Of a stretch of DNA of 64,000 nt, positions 58,790 through 64,000 are shown one piece after another. The notes beneath the pieces are model-generated. The model had not been told where the DNA came from, did not search any database, and saw only the letters and a list, made by a program, of their open reading frames with translations. The translations under genes were made by a program, and so were the position numbers. Source of the DNA: Solen grandis (taxonomy: Eukaryota > Mollusca > Bivalvia > Adapedonta > Solenidae). Every line of letters begins with the position of its first letter. Positions within the stretch are counted from its first letter, which is position 1. The stretch lies in contig CM037789.1 of the NCBI GenBank assembly GCA_021229015.1, positions 34,422,346 to 34,486,345 of the forward strand. The letters run 5' to 3'.

Positions 58790-60042
58790 ACACAAAAAAC
58801 AACAACAACAAAAAACACACGGTTTTATTTATTCAAACCCTTTCTTGCGAACTCAAATTCAAATTGGCATTTTTCAAAAAAAAAAAAAAATCCTTTGAGA
58901 CTTCTATGTATTATAATTCACCAATATGTTTATGGTTGTTATCACGTTTTCTTTAGGAACGTACTTTATATATACTCTTTGTGTTTCATTATATCATTGA
59001 TATATTCTTGCATAAACAATTTAATGCTAAAGAAATAGACAATATATGATGCATTTCATGTATTAGAATAATAAAAACAGCTTATTGCACAGCAGAAATA
59101 CATTTACTACAACTAATCCATAGATATTATGTTTTTATATAGCACATATGTGTTCTTACATAATATATATCATAATCTGATGTTTTAGTTTTTTTAAAAT
59201 AAAACTACCGATAAAATGTACAATTTATCTCATAATAAATGAAATACGTGTCGTTTTTTTTTTAAATAAATAAATTTGGACCAATGATATTTTCCATTTC
59301 CTTGGAAGAAAAATATTGACGGGTAGCAATTAATGCAACCCTTGGTTAAACACAGTTTGGAAAGCTTTGGTTAAACATGATACTGTAACGAACGTCCATG
59401 CAGAAAAATATAAGACCTACGGGATGTTTGGCACTTCTGTCAAGGAGAGGCCTCAAACTTTCGACATTTAATCCCTAGGGTAGAATTTAAATAATTCTGA
59501 TCTTCTCATCCTTGACAATCTTCCAGTATTCCACAGCATTTCAGTACTGGGACATGCACCACGACTGTATAAATGTTCTTCCAGAAAACCATTTGACAGT
59601 TTAGTGTGGTGACGTTTATATGACATATTATTTCTTTTTTATTCTGATAAAGCCTGATAGTTCGTCGGCTTCATATATTTATGTATCTGTATTGCAACTA
59701 TAAATCATATGTCAGCAACATTATAATTTAATATCCTTGAGAGTTTCGAAAACAGAAGCTTTCATCTGATGCCTTGTTTGTCATATATCGATCCAAACCT
59801 AGACATAAAGTGATGTATAAAATATAAAACTTTAAAGGATGCACCTCTTACAGAAAACTTATGTTAAAATCGATTCTCATTATCAATATCCATCGTAAAT
59901 AATACCCCCCCACACACACAAATAAATAAATAAATAATTAAATAAATAAATAAATATATAGCAAATATGAAAATGACGACTTATGTAAGAACTGGCGAAA
60001 TCAGCTACGGTATTTAATCTTCTATAAAACGCTCAACATCAT

Positions 60043-60075
<33 letters not shown>

Positions 60076-60965
60076 GAACAAAAAAAAAAAAAAGCACTAA
60101 AAAAAAGCACTTCATAAAGTTTTTGTTCTGGTTTTATCTAAAATTTCGATTATGCCAGTTTGTGACCTTATAAAAGATAATTATGTTTTTACGCCCCAAG
60201 AATCACATTGAAATCAAAACATTGCAGACGTTCTATAAGTTAAGTATAAACGAAAAATAAAATATCTGAGCATCTTTACGGGTTCTTATTGTGCTTTTAA
60301 ATCGCCATGTCGGTAGATGCATGTAGTTTAAATGTTGTTCTGATCTTCGCCTCTCCACCATGCGACATCAAGATAAGTATTGTATGTCGATAAAGTTATT
60401 AGGGCGATAAATATCATCTTAATTCTCAAAGGTCTTTTTCAAAATCTCGCATTGGGAATTTGATTTAATCTACAAGAGGCGATATCCATCTGTGATTATA
60501 ATCATTGGTAACATTGGGTTAACTGCTAACATTTGGACCCATATATTCTGCCTTAGGGAGATGACAGCAAAGCACATCGGCATGCGTACCTCTTTTTCAA
60601 TATATTTTCGATCAATCATATATAGTAAATCATCACCGGAAGTTTAACTTTATAAATTTATTTCCTCTATATATGAATATTTAAAAAAAAAGCAACGACA
60701 ACAACAACAACAACAGAAAACAGACACACACAAAAGAAAAATACACACAGTGAACAGTCGAACAAAATGCCAACAAGAACATATTTGCAAACATACATGT
60801 CATTTATGAGTACAGTAAGGATTAAAATGCATTTCAATAAATTGAATTCAACGTTTGTTCCTGCACTGTCTAATCTAAAAATGAAGTGCAGAAGTCAAGA
60901 ATATGTACTGCATTTAAAAACAACAAAATGAAAAAAAAACAAAACAGGTAAGAGTGATGTTCACC
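58790..60965. other. Noncoding stretch with microsatellites
   Basis: It holds an A run at 58879-58891, (AAAT)n at 59920-59957, (AAC)n at 60048-60075 followed by A runs, and a second short (AAC)n at 60697-60714. No gene seen. Confidence 0.45.
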
Positions 60966-60972
60966 TATCAAG

Positions 60973-61087
60973 ACACTTTTTTTTTTCAGACCAGACATTC
61001 TTGTCTCCCTTTGTTTTTTTTTCAGACCAGACATTCTTGTCTCCCTTTGTTTTTTCAGACCAGACATTCTTGTCTCCCTTTGTTTTT
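60973..61087 (+). repeat. Three tandem poly-T/CAG units (~36-40 bp)
   Basis: Each unit is a T run (6 to 12 T), then cagaccagacattcttgtct and ccctttg. The agaca/tgtct part can form a 5-bp hairpin with a tttct-type loop. Each unit looks like a strong splice acceptor (T tract plus CAG). The antisense frame at 60870-61106 (QRETRMSGLKK repeats) and the sense frame both come from the repeat. Confidence 0.9.
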
Positions 61088-61089
61088 GG

Positions 61090-64000
61090 CGACTATTGTT
61101 TCTCATTTCAAAAATTTACCACTTGTTTTAGTCGATATGTATAAGCTCCATTATCTATGAAACACATTAAGTGGCATATGGTGTTCAATTGTAATTCGTA
61201 ACTCATATAAAAATATTTGGGGAAGCCGTTTGTTCTTTGAATATATAAACATACCAGTTATTAACTGTTCTTTAGTTTCAGTAGAAATGAATTGCTTACT
61301 TGGGTTGACATTAATGTAAAATTCACAGATTAACCATTTACTTGACATGTTAAATTTCTGGAATATGTCAGGAACATTTAAATTTAAATAAGGCAATATT
61401 TGTTTTCATCTTTTAAATTAATATCTATCTTACCAGAAGGCAAGTGTAGGTCACATTACACGGGAAAACGCTATTTTCTTAAATGCAATTCGGCGAGATC
61501 GGTTAAAGATAGAAAATGGTATCCCACGAAGCAGGTTCTTGAGGTACCACGTGAAAAGTTCGGCAACATGGTGTCTTCCCCAGTTCAGAGTTGCGATTTC
61601 TGAAGTTCAGTCTATGAAGTTAGCTCATGAACAAAGCATGAATGTGAGTAACGGCAAATGAAATCTAAATATAGGATTTATGATTCTAAATATAGTTTCA
61701 ATACCGTCTATGACGGTATTGCCTGTGGTGGGGAAACCACGCATTTTGTTACAATCACGGACGGTTACATTAAGTGACCATGCGTCTGTAGATGAATATT
61801 GATAGACGTAATGCACACATAATGTTAAAACTCAAATTGTTACTCAATGACCATCTACTTTAAACAGTGTTACATAGACTGAACTTATATTTGTTAGTAA
61901 AAAGAACGGAAGCAACCGTTTTATGTTTACCATACACAGCAACAAATTCTGCATAAACATCAATAGACAAAAGAATATACGTAAGAAATGTCAATTCTAA
62001 AAGAATTAGTTGGTGCATCTCCTAATATAAATAATGTAGGCGACCATAAAGAACACAGGAAACGTCAACCAGTTTCCTTTTACTTCAGATATTCTCTTAG
62101 GAATTTCTACCTAATATGACATGTACATAAATAACATGAGCGTTATTCTAAAGTCTAGATATTTTAAAACAGTACTGAAACATCAAGTTTATTCTTCAGA
62201 AACAATGGTATTGTAAAATGCTAGTGACACAAGCAAAGGTCAATCCGAATAACAATGCGCACGTATATTTTTATTCTATGCTTTTAGGCACAAGAATGAG
62301 TCTCAGATATAAACACGGTGAAAGTCATACGCCGTTAAAGATTATATGCTATTATTTCTATGACGGTAAGAGTTTTCAAGTGTTCCTAGTTAAAAAAAAG
62401 CACCGCGTTGTCTAGGTCGGCTAATGGACAGGGACCACTACAATAGTGTTAGGCTAAGAGGATATGAAGCTCGAAGCTTGGTCACGAAGGATAAACTTAT
62501 CATTAATGAGCAGTAATCTAATATTTGCACTTATTCTATCATTCCGTAATAATCATTTATTTTTTTTAATCAAAAAACGTTAAACGTTATCTTTAGAAAT
62601 TACGTCTTCAGCGGTCGCTACGTACTTTTTCCAACGATTTTCTTCCTTACGCAATAGTTAAGTAAATCCAGATTTAAACATATTTTCTGCATAATAAAAT
62701 ATTTAAGCAGTATTTATTCAGAAATTACATTATAAAACTAATAACAAAATGGCATCCAAAAGGACATGTTTGGGTGATAAAATGTGACAGAAAATGTATT
62801 TGAGAATCAACGTGGTTTCCAAGTCGGAATTAATTTATACGGAATGCATATATTCCACATCGGGAAAATATCATTAATGACATGGATGTGTAGGGCACCA
62901 TATGAATATGATAGGAAGGAGCTATTGCTGAACGGATGAATGAACTATGACAATAGCTGGTAAGGTAATGGAGGTATGGATCTTGACATTGCTAAGGTCA
63001 AACTTATTGTGAAGGGAAAAAAACTGTTTCAGCACATGGTTCGCTTGTTTAGGCAAAACTACCTGGACTTATGTTTTCAGACATTTTCTCTCAATTGAAA
63101 AAAAATACTGTTTCAAACAAAGGATGGGCCTCCTGCAGAGTCAGTTTTGATATTTTCCGCTTTGCATTATTTGTTTTTATAAACATATTGTATTTCTTTG
63201 ATTTTTCTTAATTAATAAACCTTATTATTAAAACCAGTTGTATATACTAATGAGTGTTCAACAAATAAACTATATCAAAACTATACTATACCAAGGAAAA
63301 GAAATTCCAGCCGAGAATATAAAACACGAATATGTTCAACATGAAGTATGTAATGGACAGGAAAATATCAGAGATGATAAAATTCATACTAACATCTACT
63401 GACGTAAAATGGAAATATGCAATATCTAATACAATACTGATTGTAAATAGTATGACATGGAATTCCAATGAGTGACACTCGAGAAAATTAATACCGGTAT
63501 CACGTTCGTTTTAGTTTTAGTTTGTTTTTTTCAAATAATTTCACAAGATGTCATTTGCATACCATTTGATCATAGGGATCTGCAGGAAACCATAATTAAT
63601 TATACCGGAAACTATCTCATTAACTTTCTATCGCATTCTGCAAGTATGTCTTTGTTTCAGAAGTCTGCATTAATTCTTCAAAGCTCCCATGTTAATACAG
63701 GTTGTCAAACACAGAAACCAAGCGCATCCGATAACCCTCCAGCATATGGATGACGCAAGAACATAAAGACTGCAATCTGCATTCCTGAATGAAGTTCTGA
63801 CCATATCACTAGAAACACAACATGTGCGATAGAATCACCGAGTAATTCAACATGATAGGCAGTCCTGCAAAAATAACCACACAGGTTGTAAAGCAGTACA
63901 TGTGGTTCGTTTTCTAATCCAGCATCGAGTTACAATTATTAAATGGTGTAGCATATTTCGTTCGTATGGCAGATTTAAGAATACGTAACTAACTAAAAAT
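61090..64000. other. Noncoding or unassigned stretch at the right edge
   Basis: No gene supported. Exon-like pieces occur: 61431-61603 after an accag acceptor, Cys-rich with EGKCRSHYTGKRYFLKC, unassigned; and 62287-62364 between ttttag and gtaaga. A perfect 9-bp inverted repeat (aataccgtc/gacggtatt, 3-base loop) lies at 61700-61720. The 93-aa frame at 63472 begins with GTG directly after TGA. Confidence 0.35.
61900..62270 (+). repeat. Diverged segment, partner of 42340-42730
   Basis: Shares the ordered blocks gttttatgttt, tgtcaattctaaaa, ttggtgcatct, ataaataatgta, gaccataaagaac and atatgacatgtacataaata with the 42.4-kb segment. Similarity continues weakly to aacaatgcgcacgtatattt (62251), matching aacaatacgtacatatattt (42731). 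Confidence 0.65.

Noticed and set aside
60870..61106. Minus-strand frame with QRETRMSGLKK repeats
   Set aside because: Antisense of three tandem poly-T/CAG units.
63472..63753. 93-aa frame with a signal-peptide-like hydrophobic start near the right edge
   Set aside because: It begins with GTG immediately after a TGA, and no ATG precedes the hydrophobic part. Without a spliced upstream exon it cannot be a eukaryotic secreted protein.
1..64000. CRISPR array or prokaryotic defence system
   Set aside because: The tandem arrays have no unique spacers, and the window has introns, SINEs and other eukaryotic features.

Overview
This is eukaryotic, AT-rich, intron-bearing and very repeat-dense DNA, most likely from a bivalve mollusc. 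That rests on the repeats: several tRNA-derived SINE families, pearl/Helentron-like non-autonomous elements with ~160-bp core repeats and ACGG-type microsatellite, and an intronless-coding B-box/NHL-like gene of the kind expanded in bivalves. The species cannot be named. Three runs of exactly 100 N (2477-2576, 17825-17924, 38189-38288) are scaffold gaps that divide the window into four contigs.

Contig 1 (1-2476) starts in a 20-bp minisatellite and carries the last three coding exons of a malic enzyme gene on the + strand. The protein is recognisable, but only by switching frame at many single-base indels. Contig 2 (2577-17824) repeats almost in full as 18706 to about 34097 of contig 3, in the same order and orientation. 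Each copy carries a RING-less B-box/coiled-coil/beta-propeller (TRIM-like) gene on the - strand, the same SINEs and the same pearl-like elements. The copies differ by VNTR unit number, small indels and a few replaced segments. Because contig 2 is bracketed by gaps and breaks off inside an ACGG-type repeat, I read it as an unpurged second haplotype rather than a real tandem duplication.

The rest of contig 3 (34098-38188) holds a MITE with ~100-bp terminal inverted repeats, SINE remnants and another short-core repeat element. Contig 4 (38289-64000) has no gene I can identify. It contains SINEs (two with clear target-site duplications), a 45-bp minisatellite of about 27 units, a 25-bp minisatellite of about 102 units with no net length change, several microsatellites and a diverged segment present twice, near 42.4 and 62.0 kb.

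Supported genes are therefore one malic enzyme 3' end and one TRIM-like gene (two allelic copies). Most long open frames elsewhere are by-products of tandem repeats whose period keeps a frame open, or rely on non-ATG starts. I found no RNA gene, CRISPR array, operon or complete transposase. Neither gene shows evidence of working with the other.
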